Shown: positions 34,949 to 45,824 of the stretch, one piece after another | Layout of the letters: each line of letters opens with the position of its first letter | How positions within the stretch are numbered: the stretch's first letter is position 1 | NCBI RefSeq assembly: GCF_963576675.1 | Contig: NC_088919.1 | Coordinates: 45,592,501 to 45,656,500 of the forward strand | Source: Euphorbia lathyris | Taxonomy: Eukaryota; Streptophyta; Magnoliopsida; Malpighiales; Euphorbiaceae | DNA length: 64,000 nt | Direction of reading: 5' to 3' | Position numbers and translations under genes: made by a program | The notes under the pieces: model-generated | Databases searched by the model: none | Told to the model about the DNA's origin: nothing | Seen by the model: only the letters and a program-made list of their open reading frames with translations

Positions 34949-36332
34949 GGATAAATTACATACGTGGTGTACAATATTTACCTATTTTCACATTTTGGTG
35001 TACAATCAAAGTTTTTTCACACTAAATTGTACAACCTTCAGGTGACCTCCCACTAAAGTGTACAGCCGATTTTTGTGACCGGTCAACGCTGGTCAACGTT
35101 GCCACCTCAGCATTTTTAAACTTCTAAAAAATAAAAGTGAGTCCCACATAATGTTAAATAACTAGACTAATTTCTTTTTTTTCTTGTTTTTTTATTGAAT
35201 ACCTCAAAAACAGCAACTAAGAAAAAATACTCAATAACCAAAATCAATTTTTAATTAATAAGAACTGCAAAAGAAAGCCTCTGAACCAGAACTCTAAATA
35301 GCATACTCAAATTCTCCTATTTTTTGTGACGAAAAATGCAAAATCGTCATGAAAAATATGTATTATTTTCATGAGTTCTTTGATAAAAAGATGTAAATCT
35401 TAATGTTTCCGACTCGTAATCATCCATTTTCGGGGTTCGGATTGTCACACATCAATTATTTTCATAATTTCAATTATTGTTGTTCGGGTTTATGATTTTG
35501 GAGAGAGGATTTTCAGTTTTTGATCAAAATTATGAGAAGGGCAAAAAAATCCAAAAGTGGCGGTGAAAATAAATTTGATGGCGGTATTTAGCAGCTCACT
35601 AATTAAAACATAAGCTGCTTCTTGAAAACTTCAATTTTTTTTTAATCTTCACAAATAACATTGTTCCCTTTCTCTCAACCTGCCTCCTTCTATAGAAAAT
35701 TAAATAGCCAAGCTTAAACGGAAATGACGATGACGAGTCCATGAGCTTGTTGGTTTATAATGAAACTAATTCTTGCATTAAAATCGTAAGTTTGCAAGAA
35801 CGTTCACAAGATCTGGGTACAAGTTTTCAAAATCGTTAAAATTAAAATTGAGTTTGCTGGAACGTTCCGTCTCTAATAAGTTTCCGGAGAAGATGATTGA
35901 GAGTAATTAAAATTGAACCTCTGTGTCTCTGCCTTGCAATTATAGTGGAGTAATTAAAATTATTTAATGGGTGAAAGAATCAGAGATTATTGAAACCTTT
36001 TTAGAGAGAGAAATGGTAGAGAGATGAGTGACAGAGAAGACATAGAGAGAGAAATGTGAGAGAGAGAGGAGTTGGAAGAAAGGAGACAATGACATTTTAG
36101 TAATTCTATAAGGAATAAGACTATTTTATTAATTCATAGGTCCCACTTTTTTAATGCTATAATGAAAAATGCTGGGGTGGTAACGTCGACCAGCGTTGAC
36201 CGGTCACAAAAACCGGCTATACACTTTAGTGGAAGGTCACCTAAAGGTTGTACAGTTTAGTGTGAAATTTTATTGGTTGTACACCAAAATATGACAATAG
36301 GTAAAAGTTGTCCACCACGTATGTAATTTACC
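34949..36332. mobile_element. Long-TIR DNA element (about 1.38 kb)
   Basis: Inverted arms of about 165-170 bases: left 34949-35120, right 36168-36332. Ends are ATAAATTACATACGTGGTG and CACCACGTATGTAATTTA. The arms share ACTAAAGTGTA and GACCGGTCAACGCTGGTC-type blocks in inverse order. The interior is non-coding, with GAGAGA-rich tracts around 36000-36075. Flanks CATTATTAT and CATTTTATT are only loosely alike, so the target duplication, and hence the superfamily (MULE is my guess), is unsettled. Confidence 0.7.
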
Positions 36333-37091
36333 ATTTTATTACCCTATTAAAAACCAATCAATGCGCACTAATCCTCATAATTAAAGATAAAGGCGGCGAC
36401 ACCTTTCTCTAGAAATGCACGCTCAGATATATAGCCAGGAAAGGCCCCGCATCAGCAAAGGCCCCGCACCAAGTGGCTCTCCTACCAAGGAGGGAACAAC
36501 TGATGAAACATGTGAAAAAGACCTTCACATCATCATCAAGGTGAACCCCTCAGTATAGGACCTCGGGCTCGGACCCGACGACTCGCAGTTGGACGAACTC
36601 GTCACGAAGGACAACTTTTGCACTTTCTCTCTCTAAGCTCTTGCACTTTCTCTCTCTACTCATCTCTTACGAACTTTAGCATTGGAATGTATTCAAGGAC
36701 CGTTCCCTACGCAGGACGATCGGACCTATCAACTACGACAAGTCTTACTCCTCAATATTAAATATATATGAAAAAAATGGACAAATAATCTATTTTCTAA
36801 TAATTGATAAATAATAAATTGTATAGAAAAGTGGTAATGCAATGAGTTTATTATTTTTCAGATGAAAAATGGATTTATATAATGAATAAATATAAATTAC
36901 ATGACGTAAAGCATCGCTTGAGTTCCATTAAAAAAAGATAATAAGGATATGGTAGACTAAAAATGTATCCTCTATGTGTCTTAAGTTCTTAAATTATCAT
37001 TGCATGCATAATCCACGTCCACTTAATTTATTAAGTTATGAGTTATGAAGCTCTATGTGTCTGTAATTTGTTAAATTATAATGGTCATGCG
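36333..37091. other. Intergenic DNA, possibly old LTR sequence
   Basis: A GC-richer stretch at about 36400-36740 (CCGCATCAGCAAAGGCCCCGC, CTCGGGCTCGGACCCGACGA, then CTCTCTCTAAGCTCTTGCACTTTCTC and its near repeat) looks like part of a retrotransposon LTR. I could not define ends. The remainder is AT-rich. Confidence 0.35.
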
Positions 37092-37553
37092 TACGGGTGT
37101 AAACAAGCCGAACCGAGCCGAATTCTAGGTAGGTTCGGTATTGGCTCGTTAATATCTCGAGTCGAGCCATTTTGAGCCGAGTTTTGACGAGTTTTGACCG
37201 AACCAAACTTTGACCGAATCTGACCGACCTTTGATCGAGCCGAGCTTTTATCGGGTTTCTAACGAGCTTTAACTAAATTCATCATACATGAATAGAATAA
37301 GTACATTAGAAAACAGAAAAGCTTATAACATACTCCATATGAGTTTAAAATATTTATAAAGAAAAATAATCATGTTATTGTCGAGATTCCAGAATAGTAG
37401 ATGATACTTTGGTCAGAAAACACAAACTCGGAGAAAAAATTTAAACAATGAAACATATATTAAAGTTTGTAATGATATTTTGTGTCATTTTTTATGGGTT
37501 AAATCTTATTTGAGTTGTGAATTGTGATGAAAACTAATAATAACTATTGAAAA

Positions 37554-37584
<31 letters not shown>

Positions 37585-37751
37585 TAATTAAAAATAATCG
37601 AGTCTGCTCGTGAACTTTCGAGCCAAACCTGGAGAAACTCGGACTAAGCTTGTTAGTGCTAGAGTCGAACCCTATCGAGTCGAGCTTTGATTGAACTTTC
37701 AAAGAGTCGAACTTGAATAGTGCGGACTACCAATGCTCATTTGCACCCCTA
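37092..37751. mobile_element. Degraded hAT-like element
   Basis: Begins ACGGGTGTAAACAAGCCGAACC and ends TCATTTGCACCCCTA, which resemble the ends of a common plant hAT-type family carrying GAGCCGAGC-rich subterminal DNA. Flanking duplications are not evident. A pure (AT)n microsatellite lies inside at 37561-37584. Confidence 0.45.
37561..37584. repeat. (AT)n microsatellite
   Basis: A pure AT dinucleotide run of 12 units, extended by imperfect AT-rich sequence on its left. Confidence 0.95.
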
Positions 37752-38076
37752 GTTATATGTCCTTAATTTATTAAATTGTAATTGCATGATGCTGCATGTG
37801 TCTTGATTTTTTTTTTTTTTGAAAGTCTTGATTTTTTTTTTTTTACATGGTAATGAACGTTCTGAATTCACGGAAACTACATATGCATGTATAATTAAGT
37901 AAAATTTCCACATAGTTCTCTCATTTTTCTTTAATTTATAATTTTCTCATATTTGTTTGATCCCCCTGCCCTTATTATCATTCTCCAAGTCTTTTTATAT
38001 ATCAAAATTGAAGAATGGAATAATCCACGAAATCATAATTTAAAGACACTTGGATTATATAGAGGTGGTGGTTTTA

Positions 38077-38229
38077 GATCTTAATCAACCTGCCTTTATA
38101 TCTTATTACGGCCTTATTCTTGATGATTGTAATAGGTTGATTCATTCGTTTAATGATATTAGCATCATTTTTGCTAGTCGTTCTGCGAATAGTGTTGCTC
38201 GTGAACTTGCAAGAACATCCTATTCTTAA
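38077..38229 (+). pseudogene. C-terminal RNase H-like fragment
   Basis: An open stretch of 50 codons ending at TAA. It contains ILDDCNRL, a hydrophobic strand and then FASRSANSVARELARTSYS. This matches the end of plant-type (RVT_3) RNase H domains, where an R.aN.vAH.LAr motif closes the fold. Nothing upstream extends the domain. It is probably a relic of a LINE tail or of an RNase H-like host gene. It lies in opposite orientation, 124 bp from the end of the B3 exon. Confidence 0.55.
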
Positions 38230-38352
38230 TGGAACCCAACTTAATCCAACCCGATCCATTTATTATCTATATAAATAAAAGTTATTTAAATGACTTAATA
38301 ACAAACATAATTGATTTGTGGTTAAAGGAAATAGAAATTTTTTCATTTCCCC

Positions 38353-38685
38353 CTAGCTTTTCCCAATTTTCCTCTTGAATTGGCAGACACAGTTCTGATC
38401 TATGTATCCACTTTTTTTGACAAAATATGAAGACACCTTCTCACACATGTTCCGGCCGTCAAATATTAGAACATGAAACCATAAACCTCCATTGTACTTG
38501 AAAACCAAAATATCATTTTCTTCAACATGATTTTCAACTACAAAGTCTTCCCAACCATGATTTATGAACACTTTACCATCAATTGTGGTGAGGCGAACTG
38601 GCCATACATTGCCACTAGGGCCTTTAAGCGACACTAATTCTGGTAACCTTGGTCTTCTGTTTTCGGTAAAATGCTTGGGAAGCGC
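38353..38685 (-). CDS. Exon encoding most of a B3 DNA-binding domain
   Basis: The best-supported part of the B3 gene: an acceptor at 38686-38687 and 110 codons to a stop at 38353. Conserved B3 positions visible are the K/R-rich start (LPKHFTENRR), VxLxxPSGxxWPV, the GWxxFVxxxxxxxxDxLVFxY signature and a final hydrophobic strand (HVLIFD). About 25 residues follow the domain, so a second B3 domain is not present here. REM proteins are plant-specific nuclear DNA-binding proteins, including VRN1. Confidence 0.78.
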   Translation of the reverse strand, partial: ALPKHFTENRRPRLPELVSLKGPSGNVWPVRLTTIDGKVFINHGWEDFVVENHVEENDILVFKYNGGLWFHVLIFDGRNMCEKVSSYFVKKSGYIDQNCVCQFKRKIGKS

Positions 38686-39028
38686 CTGCGATTAATACAC
38701 GATTAGAGAAAATTCATTAAAGGTGCAACTACGTATAAATAGGGTTGTAATCGAGCCGCAAAGCTCGGCTCGCTACAAAATTAACGAGTCCGAGCCGAGA
38801 TTTGTTTGCTCAAGTTCGGGTCAACTCATTAAAAAATAAACGAGCTCGAGTCGAGTTTTGAGCTTGTTTCGAGCCCAAAATTTTCTTTGAATTAAGAAAA
38901 TTATCTAACCATGAATCTGAATGACTAACCTATTAAGAAGAAACTCACCGGGGGAAAACTGAAAACATGACTGAACCCTAGCCGCCGCTGCCAATAGCCG
39001 CTAGTCCGTCACCACGTTACACCGTATC

Positions 39029-40425
39029 ATGTCGTTTCCGGCATCCCCTCCTCTTGAGGATCATGTTGATATTAGAGTTCTCTTCAATCCAAAGCTCCGC
39101 TATAGTAACAAAACGACTGCGCCGACGCCGAAACCATCCTTCTCGTCGGTTTTGAAAAAAGCTTTGCCAGAACAACCAGCGTCGTCGGCGACGATCTCTG
39201 AATTGGGGGGCATTAAATCAGTCAAGATTTCCCAGTCGGCTTACAACCGCAGACTAGAGTTATGTGAGCATTCGTTGATTGGCCGTTTGATATTATCGAA
39301 AGGAGATTCCCCCAAGCAAGTGGGCGAGTTGCGACAACTGTTGAACATCATTTGGGGTCTTTCGGAATCTTGGAGATTGATTTCAATAGGGAGGGGGTTC
39401 TATCATATCCTATTGAAAACCAGAGAGGAGAAGATGAAAGCTATCAGCAAAGGGGTACTAAGCTTAAAGCCAGGAACCTTCAGATTGCAGCCCTGGAAGC
39501 CAGACTTTGACCCGTACGTAGAGAAAACAACACAGGCACAGGTATGGATTCGACTATATGCATTGCCATGGGAATATTGGGACCCCAAATTCTTGCTGAT
39601 ATTGATAGGGGATTGGGAGGTTTAATCAGGCTGGATAGAGCGACCATTGAGGGAGATTTTGGCCACTACGCTAGAATGTTGGTAGATATTGACCTAGCAG
39701 CAGAATTGCCCACCACGCTGGGTATTGAAAGAGAAGGAAAACATTTCTGGATTGAGGTCATGTATGAGAGGCTACCCAGCTTCTGTAAAGTTTGCACAAA
39801 TATTGGCCATATGGCATATGAGTGTAGACAGAATTTAAAGCCTGAAACCTTGAAGCAGAAGAAATATGGTCAGGACAGAACAGAACCGAGTGCAGCACAA
39901 GAGACCATACGGCCTCCGGTCAGAAATGCAACGAAAGAGCTAATCCTGATTGCCGTTATGAACGCAACACTCATCCAAGCTCTTGAGAAACCCGCGGAGA
40001 GAGCCAATAAACAGAATGAAAGGATCACCCAGGCTCTTGAGAACGCGATAATTCCGGTTCCCCCGGTGAATGCAAGTCTCCTAACTACTGAGACACCCGC
40101 AGAGGAAGCCAGTGAACCGAAAGAAATTGTTCAACCCCTAGAGAACTCCGCAGACAAGTTTAATGAACAGGTAAAGGAGAGCCGCACCAATAGCCCTGTG
40201 CCCGAGCCTGAGGAGGAAAATATAGAACGAACAGATCCGCCGGGCAACTCAAATATACAACCCACGGATACACCAGGCACTACCTCCCCGATCAGCTGGG
40301 CTGATGAAGTGGACTCGGAGAATCAGGACTGGGAGACAATTGGACCGAAGAAAATGGAAACACAGAAGAAGATTCAATCAGCTCGTGCTAAAAGAGCCAG
40401 CAAGCCTCCGGTTAGATTTAAATGA
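39029..40425 (+). pseudogene. LINE ORF1: DUF4283 and zinc-knuckle protein
   Basis: ORF1 encodes the nucleic-acid-binding protein of the LINE RNP. The first frame (39029-39625) carries the DUF4283 domain with SLIGRLILSKGD, FYHILLKTREEK and QAQVWIRLYALPWEYW. The second frame (open from 39544 to 40425) takes over near 39585-39595, after a single-base shift, with IGPQ-like ILADIDRGLGG, HYARMLVDIDLA and a CCHC knuckle (CKVCTNIGHMAYEC at about 39791-39832). A charged, Pro/Glu-rich tail ends in a basic segment. The end overlaps the ORF2 ATG by 4 bases, consistent with coupled translation. Confidence 0.85.
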
Positions 40426-43400
40426 TCGTGCTCTTCTGGAATTGCAGGGGTATACTGAATGCAGGTACCCAGAATTATTTGATAAAGCTATGTAATACTC
40501 ATAAGCCATTGTTCTTATGCATTGCTGAACCAATGACTGAGTTTTCATCGATTAACCCGCGGTTTTGGTTAAGACTCGGAATGACTTTTATTGCTTCTAA
40601 TAACCAGGATAGGAAAACACTTTGGTTATTCAGTTCCTTACCAGCTGATGCTCCATTGGATGTTTTATTCCGTCATGAGCAGTTTATTTTAATCAACTGC
40701 AGGATCCAAAGTAAGACGACTTACTTATGCTTTGTGTATGGTAGCGTTTGGTCTAATCGACGCAAACAGATGTATGAGGAAATTAATAATCTGCAAAGGG
40801 GTAATCCGGGATCATGGCTTCTAGTCGGGGACTTTAATGTGATTACCAGAGCGCATGAAAAATCAGGAAATCCGCCAGCGCGCAGGCCCTGCAGAGAGTT
40901 CCGGGAATTTCTGGACATGGGAGAATGGAGAGATGTTCAAGCCTCGGGTCCTTTCTTCACTTGGACGAACGGAAGGCAAGCTCAGGCACGAGTTAACTGC
41001 AGACTCAATCGAGCCATTGTTTTTGAGGTTTTTGAGAGTTGTTGGTCTTTTAGCTGCACAATTCTGACAAGACATCATTCAGACCATCATCCGGTATTAT
41101 TCAGTTTTTATCAGACCCCCCCAAAAGTGGTAAGATTCAGGTTCCAAGCTATGTGGACTTCTCACCCAAATCTGAGAGAAGTTATTAGGGATTTCTGGAT
41201 GAATCAACACCCGGACATCGGTCCAATGCATTTACTTAGCCTGAAGTTGAGAGGTTTGCGAGGTGTTTTGCGGATCTGGAACCGGGAGGTCTTCAGGCAT
41301 TTGGATAGGAATATAGAGAGCAGTGAATCCGCTCTGTCTGATATTCAGCAGCAAATGGAGAATGCGGGGTTTTCTGTTGGGCTTCATGAGCAAGAGATAA
41401 AGGCACATGAGAAACTTGATTCCCATTTACTGCAGAAAGAAACCTTTCTTCGTGAGAAAAGTCGCATTAACTGGCTTTTGCTGGGGGATCGTAATAGCAC
41501 GTTCTTTCACCGAATGGCCAATCATCGGCAAGCCATGGTGGGGATCCATGCGATGGATATCAATGATGAAATTGTGACAGATAAAAATGTAATCTCGGAT
41601 CATATTGCGGACTACTTCTCGAATTTATTTAAGAATCCGAGAAAGGATCCCGTGGACCTGCGGGCGGTGCAAGAGGTGATCACGCCCTCGGTTACTGCTG
41701 ATATGAATAAGGAGCTGATTCGTTGCCCATCGGACTCTGAAATTAAAGCTACTGTGATGAACATGAATCCCTCGAGCTCGCCTGGCCCGGATGGCTTCAC
41801 AGGTACATTCTTTCAATCCTACTGGGAAATTATTGGTAGTGATGTCTGTAAAGCGGTCCTTTGGTTCTTCCAGACAGGTGTTATCACGACGGGTTTGAAC
41901 TCCAGTATCATGGCTTTAATCCCCAAAGTGGAGGGGGCAATTAGAATCGAGCAATACCGGCCTATAGTGATGAGCAACTTTGTTTTTAAGATAATTTCAA
42001 AGATTTTAGCAGACAGGCTAGCTTTGGTTGCAAGGGAGATTATTTCTTCCAATCAGTTTGGTTTCATTAGTGGTCACAGCATCCATCAGTGCATCGCGAT
42101 GGCCTCCGAAGGAGTGAATTTTCTCCAGAAGAAGTGTTTTGGGGGCAACTTGAGTATGAAAATCGACATCACTAAAGAGTTTGACACGCTCGACTGGAAT
42201 TTTCTCCTTGAAGTGCTGGAAGCTTTTGGTTTCTCATTGCAGTTCAGGGATTGGATATTAAACATCCTATCCTCAGCTCGAATTTCTATCTTAACACCTT
42301 CCGGAGTAAATGGTTATTTCGGTTGCTCCCGTGGTGTCCGCCAGGGTGACCCGTTATCACCACTTCTGTTCGCCCTAGCTGAAGAGTTCCTGAGCCATAG
42401 TCTTACGCAACTAAGGGAAGCTAGTAGGCTGGTACCGGTGTCTTACACTTCTTCTGTGAGTTTACCCACGCATCTCCTTTACGCAGACGACATTCTCTTA
42501 TTCTGCAAGGCAACTGTCAGCAATGTTAAGGTAATTGCTGAAACCTTTGATCAGTATGGGCAACTTTCTGGTCAGCGAGTCAGCTGGAATAAATCCGAGA
42601 TCTTTTTGGGGAAACACATCACACCCAGACGAAGTGGTAGGCTTGCGGATTTAATTGGGATTCGGGTTGGTCAGCTCCCGTTTAATTACCTGGGTGTGCC
42701 GATGTTTTCTGGGGCTCCCAAAACTTTACATTTGAAGCAACTGGCGGATAAAATTGCAAACTCATTCGCTAAATGGCAAGGCAGCGCTCTCTCCATGGCA
42801 GGTAGGATCACACTAGTGAAATCGGTTATTAATAACGCCTTTGTGCACTCTTGCATTGTTTATAAGTGGCCGAACTTGCTGCTGAAGGCGCTGACAAGAC
42901 AAATAAAAAACTTTGTCTGTTCGGGTTCCACCGCAAATCGGAAGATGGTAACACCGGCATGGGATCTTTGCACGAAATCAATACATGATGGTGGGCTAGG
43001 GCTGAAAAAACTTGAGTTACTCAACATGGCGCTGTCAGGGAAAATGGCCTGGGGAATCTTAACTGGCTCATCGCTCGGCTTTTCTCTGCTGAGGAACAGA
43101 TTCATCAGCGCCTCGGGTTTGCCTAGGCTGATCTCGAACTCTTCAATCTGGAGTTCGTGCAAAGGGGCTTACAAGCTGCTAAGGGATAATTGTCAGTGAC
43201 TGCTAGGGAAGTTCTCCACTAAAAACTTCTAGAATGATGAGTGGTTGATTTCGACTGTGGCTGAACAGCTGGGGATCGATAATAGGGACAGATTGAAATT
43301 AGTGGATGAAGTGCAGGATTTCAGGCACCGGGACGCCTGGTTCAATCTCCCACCGCTACCCCCGGATATACAAAATGCGATTGCATTGATTCGGATATCC

Positions 43401-44537
43401 GACGAGGAGGATAGGTGCATTTGGAAACCAGCAACGGACGGACGGTTCAGAGTTTCCTTGTTCTACCGGTGGCTCCTGCACCCTCCAAACGCCCATATTT
43501 GTCGGCTCTTATGGAAGCCGCACATCCCTCCATCACACTCACTGATGGTTTGGCGGGCTTACCATTACAGATTACCTAAAAAGACGACTCTGCAGGAAAG
43601 GGGCATGATTCTGGCATCGCAATGTGGCCTATGCAGTCGGCACCTGAAAACAACAGATCACCTATTGGTTAACTGTTCGTTTGTTGCTTCACTTTGGCAA
43701 GCGGTCTCAAGCTTGTTTGGTAGACGTATCCCTCAAACCGGCTCGGTAAAGGAGCTTCTGGATTATGCCCTGACCGTACAGTTCAGTCCGCAAATTGCTG
43801 CGCTTTGGCTCAGTGCAATAATTCATGTTGTTTGGCTTACTTGGAAGGTCCGGAATGCTTTCATCTTTGAGGACCAGCAACCAAATGTCCAGAAAACATT
43901 ACGAATGTTGTGGCAATGTATTAGAGATTCAGACAGATTGAATAAGGGAACTGTTTGGAATTCAGGAGTGGAGCGAAACCTTCTAAAAAACCTGCTAATC
44001 AAGCCGAGGCTTCAGTGCGCTCCTCGCATCATTCCGGTAATTTGGCAATGCCCACCGCGTGGTTGGCTGAAAATCAACACGGGCGCTTCTGTTCTGCTGG
44101 GAATAGTGGGTTGTGGTGGCGTATGTAGGGACCATGGAGGCCAATTCAAGGGAGCTTTTGCGATGCCGGACTCCTCCCCGCATGCGCACATCGCGGAGCT
44201 GCGGGCCGTCATCGTAGCGATTAACTGGGCTTTCGAAAAGGGCTGGATGACCATATGGCTCGAAACTGATTCCACTTATACGGTCACTGTGGTTCGCTCC
44301 CGCACTGACAGGGTGCCGTGGGTTCTGCTGTTAGACTGGAAGGCTTGCCTCGTCCGTTTACAGAACATGCAGGTGGTTATCTCCCACGTCTACCGCGAAG
44401 GGAACAAAGTTGCATATGCTCTAGCTGCGCTGGGGCGTCAAAGCACGAGTAGCCAATGGTGGGACTTGGCTCCGGACTTTTGTAAACCTTTATTGTTTGA
44501 AAACTTATGTGACCATGCTGTTTATCGGTTCACCTAA
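40422..44537 (+). pseudogene. LINE ORF2: endonuclease, reverse transcriptase, RNase H (two nonsense codons)
   Basis: One frame of about 1,371 codons is interrupted only by TGA at 43197-43199 and TAG near 43233-43235. In order: an apurinic-type endonuclease (FWNCRG at the start, LVGDFN near residue 135, HHSDHHPV near 222), RT with SSPGPDGF, EQYRPI, NQFGFISGHSI, RQGDPLSPLLF and the YADD catalytic motif (about residue 687), the thumb region, a zinc-binding RVT segment (CGLCSRHLKTTDHLLVNC) and a C-terminal plant RNase H. Both stops sit where tryptophan is expected from related elements. In RNase H the first acidic residue reads INTGAS (usually D) and the last reads VAYALA (usually VADALA), so this domain is probably inactive. 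Not host coding. Confidence 0.93.
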
Positions 44538-45143
44538 CTTTGGTTTCATGGTTGTTTGTTATCTTTTCCCTTCTTTTTAATAATACTGGGTCTCGGGTTG
44601 CGGTTTTCAGGGGGTGCCAGCCTGGCTGGGATGTCCTGTTCTGTTTCGCCCGCCTCCTCATTTTTAATAAAAAAAAAGAAAATTATCTAACCATGATTTA
44701 TTTGTGAGTAAATCGTTAATTATATTCATGAAGTTTGCTCGCAAATAGCTCTTTAATAGTGTACATAAACAAACTCACAAGCAAAGTTTGTGAATATATA
44801 AATAAGATGCTTATAAATAGTTCGTCTATTACTCATTTATTATATTTGTGAACGAACTCCTCTAAATAACAAATGAAATAATATTAAGTTTAGATATTTG
44901 TGAACTAACACAAAAAATTATATAGTTTTCTACAAAACTAAAATTTGTTCATAAATATTTTAATCGAGCCTGTTCGCGAGCTTTCGAGCCGAGCTTTGGT
45001 CTGCTCAAGCTCAGCTCATTTATGAACCGAGTCAATAAATCATGCTCACGAGCGGCTCGTTTACAAATCGAGCCGAGCTTTTATCGAGCCGATCACCGAG
45101 CCACTCATGAGCGGCTCGGCTACAATCCAAAAAAAATTCCGCC

Positions 45144-45229
45144 AAAAAAACTCATGCATAAGTATGTGCATATATACTGAAACAGTTCCCCCAAAAAAAC
45201 TCATGCATAAGTATGTGCATATATGCATA
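45144..45229. repeat. Two-copy tandem duplication
   Basis: CAAAAAAACTCATGCATAAG followed by TATGTGCATATAT occurs twice, beginning near 45143 and near 45193, a period of about 50 bases. It lies just outside the right end of the GAGCCG-rich transposon, inside the B3 gene intron. Confidence 0.8.
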
Positions 45230-45237
45230 ATCAGATA

Positions 45238-45410
45238 CAGTAAAACCTTTATAAATTAATAATGTTGGGACCATAAAATTTTATTAATTTATAGATATAT
45301 TAATTTATCGAGTATTAAATTATTGAATTGGCCCAAGTCGGGACCAGAAGAAATTATTATTTTAAAGAGGTTATTAATTTATTGAGTATTGATTTATGAA
45401 GGTTTTACTG
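45238..45410. mobile_element. MITE with CAGTAAAACC ends
   Basis: The 173 bp element starts CAGTAAAACCTTTATAAATTAAT and ends with the inverse, GGTTTTACTG; the left copy is longer by a few matching bases inside. It is flanked by TA on both sides. The interior has TTAATTTAT-rich inverted segments. Superfamily is uncertain. It lies 30 bp from the donor of the candidate B3 first exon. Confidence 0.7.
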
Positions 45411-45824
45411 TAGTTGTATTTATGGAACATGAAACTTACAAGCTTCCCCTCGAACCCAGCACGGAAAACTATAGAGAAGTTGTGGCACTGAAAATCGTTC
45501 GGAATAAGTTCCTTTTCACAGCTTCCTTTGTGATTCCTGCATTCTTCTTCTGCCACATCCACTTAGATCAAAACTGAAAGAACCAGAAAAATAAGCTCAA
45601 AAGGCAAATTGATGTCAATGGCGAATTGTGGTTACAATATTGGTTTCTAGTATAATTGCTTATAATTTTATTCTTATAAAGCCAAAAAAAAAAAACAATC
45701 GAAACATACATTTATAACATTAAAACGAGGTTTGTGTTGCCAAGGATGAGAATGGGAAAAAAAATATCTTTGTGGATCACGACTAATAAATGTTTTGAGA
45801 TTTTTTTATTACAACCCGACTAAT

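Larger units (their letters stand above)
38915..44675 (+). mobile_element. Nearly intact full-length L1 LINE
   Basis: The 5,761 bp element has a 21 bp target duplication: AAGAAAATTATC... at 38894-38914, repeated exactly at 44676-44696. It has a 5' leader (38915-39028), ORF1 (39029-40425), ORF2 (40422-44537), a 3' UTR and an A-rich tail (TTTTTAATAAAAAAA). ORF1 carries one apparent frameshift and ORF2 only two in-frame stops, so this is a young copy. Its insertion point lies inside another transposon in the B3 gene intron, antisense to that gene. Confidence 0.95.
38750..45128. mobile_element. GAGCCG-rich TIR element containing a LINE
   Basis: The left end, TAGGGTTGTAATCGAGCCGC, and right end, GCGGCTCGGCTACAATCC, form an inverted repeat. 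Both subterminal zones are rich in GCTCGGCTCG/CGAGCCGAGC. Subtracting the LINE (38915-44675) and one 21 bp duplication leaves about 600 bp of original element. The right terminus runs into A-rich sequence, so its target duplication is not clear; the class is probably hAT. It was in place before the LINE arrived. Confidence 0.6.
38353..45562 (-). pseudogene. B3-domain (REM/VRN1-like) gene with 6.75 kb intron; first exon uncertain
   Basis: The exon at 38353-38685 follows an acceptor (ATCGCAG|G) and encodes ALPKHFTE, VSLKGPSGNVWPVRL, FINHGWEDFVVENHVEENDILVFKY and WFHVLIFDG, a nearly complete B3 DNA-binding domain of the REM type. The missing first strands should come from an upstream exon. A good candidate ends at 45440 with a strong donor (AAGCTT|GTAAGT), but its frames conflict. 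The frame entering the donor reads FRAGFEGKL and has no ATG, only GTG at 45562. The ATG frame from 45558 reads RNLFRTIFSATTS, closely B3-like, then stops. A small frameshift would explain both. The intron (38686-45439) holds a transposon and a whole LINE. It may be a pseudogene or a mis-modelled gene. Confidence 0.5.

Noticed and set aside
36400..36750. LTR of a second retrotransposon
   Set aside because: The composition and CTCTCTC phrases are suggestive, but no TG...CA ends, duplication or partner could be found, so it is only noted in the spacer entry.
39029..44537. Long open frames as host genes (zinc-finger protein, exonuclease, RNase H protein)
   Set aside because: Domain order, the 21 bp duplication and the A tail show a LINE. 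These frames should be masked rather than annotated as genes.
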